Source: JAAYEA01 sp012689325 (GTDB lineage: Bacteria; Chloroflexota; Anaerolineae; JAAYEA01). Taken from it: a stretch of DNA of 11,159 bases. Positions 11,125 to 11,159 of this stretch are shown one piece after another; within the stretch, counting starts at the first letter, position 1; each line of letters starts with the position of its first letter. The translations under genes and the position numbers were made by a program. The stretch covers positions 1 to 11,159 of the forward strand of contig DAITVZ010000103.1 in the NCBI GenBank assembly GCA_036841525.1. The letters are read 5' to 3'. The notes below the pieces were generated by a model. The model had not been told where the DNA came from, did not search any database, and saw only the letters and a program-made list of their open reading frames with translations.

Positions 11125-11159
11125 CAGCTCTTCCAGCTCGCGCACCGTGTAGGGCGTCA
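11074..11159 (-). CDS. C-terminal end of an unrecognised protein
   Basis: The gene enters from the right edge on the - strand, and the last 27 codons are visible, ending in TGA at 11076-11074. The peptide starts TPYTVRELEELAARL and ends RGVPTTIRGV. It looks like an amphipathic helix followed by a short strand. This is too little to assign a family. Its final 16 codons are repeated just after the stop, in frame, and end in TAG at 11020, so read-through of the TGA would add 18 residues. Coding is supported only by the open frame, the GC-rich third positions and the duplicated stop. Confidence 0.5.
   Translation of the reverse strand, partial: TPYTVRELEELAARLNARGVPTTIRGV

Noticed and set aside
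11074..11159. Resemblance of the right-edge peptide to the C-terminal part of RlmN-type radical SAM methyltransferases
   Set aside because: Only a few residues around RGVPTT agree, and the DIxAACGQL end of RlmN is absent, so the match is too weak to name.

Overview
The window is GC-rich bacterial DNA with tightly packed genes, very high third-position G+C and many small palindromic and tandem repeats. No phylogenetic marker is present. The combination of high G+C, heptanucleotide arrays, GTAG-headed palindromes, a PrsW-type membrane protease with a zinc ribbon and a divergent PRPP synthetase would fit a Chloroflexota-like genome, but this is a guess from style and not a demonstrated assignment.

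Layout. Positions 1-347 hold palindromes and two gene remnants: the first 23 codons of a VapC-like PIN toxin on the + strand, and the C-terminal half of a DUF1801-type gene on the - strand. An operon on the - strand (2005 to 347) follows, encoding a HAD hydrolase and then an endonuclease/exonuclease/phosphatase-fold enzyme. Each of these two genes carries its own in-frame GC-rich tandem repeat. A divergent promoter region separates them from a + strand PLP-dependent, cysteine-synthase-like enzyme (2182-3579). Two tandem 85-bp repeat units and a further palindrome fill the gap to a - strand operon (5389 to 3780) of a PrsW protease with a zinc-ribbon tail, translationally coupled to a YfcE-like phosphodiesterase. 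Heptamer arrays (5404-5540) separate this from a second - strand operon (7245 to 5550), a PHP phosphoesterase followed by a divergent PRPP synthetase. A + strand DinB-family gene with a near-consensus promoter ends at 7889.

From about 7936 to 10980 the character changes. A lower-G+C two-gene cassette on the - strand encodes an M.EcoRI-family adenine methyltransferase and, with a 4-base start/stop overlap, a DUF262 plus HNH nuclease. I read this as a restriction-modification or related phage-defence pair. It is bracketed by a 36-bp imperfect direct repeat (7946-7981 and 10945-10980). To its right, 10474-11022 has no convincing gene and is packed with hairpins. The right edge holds the C-terminal end of an unrecognised gene whose last 16 codons are duplicated.

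The most interesting non-coding signal is a REP-like system of small hairpins. GTAG- or GTGG-headed palindromes have short loops and show compensatory base changes between copies. A second hairpin family built on the core ATTCCAT sits inside the loop of GTAG-headed palindromes in two places, and an unoccupied version of one of them lies at the left edge. No REP-associated transposase (RAYT) is encoded here, so the mobilising enzyme, if any, would be elsewhere in the genome.
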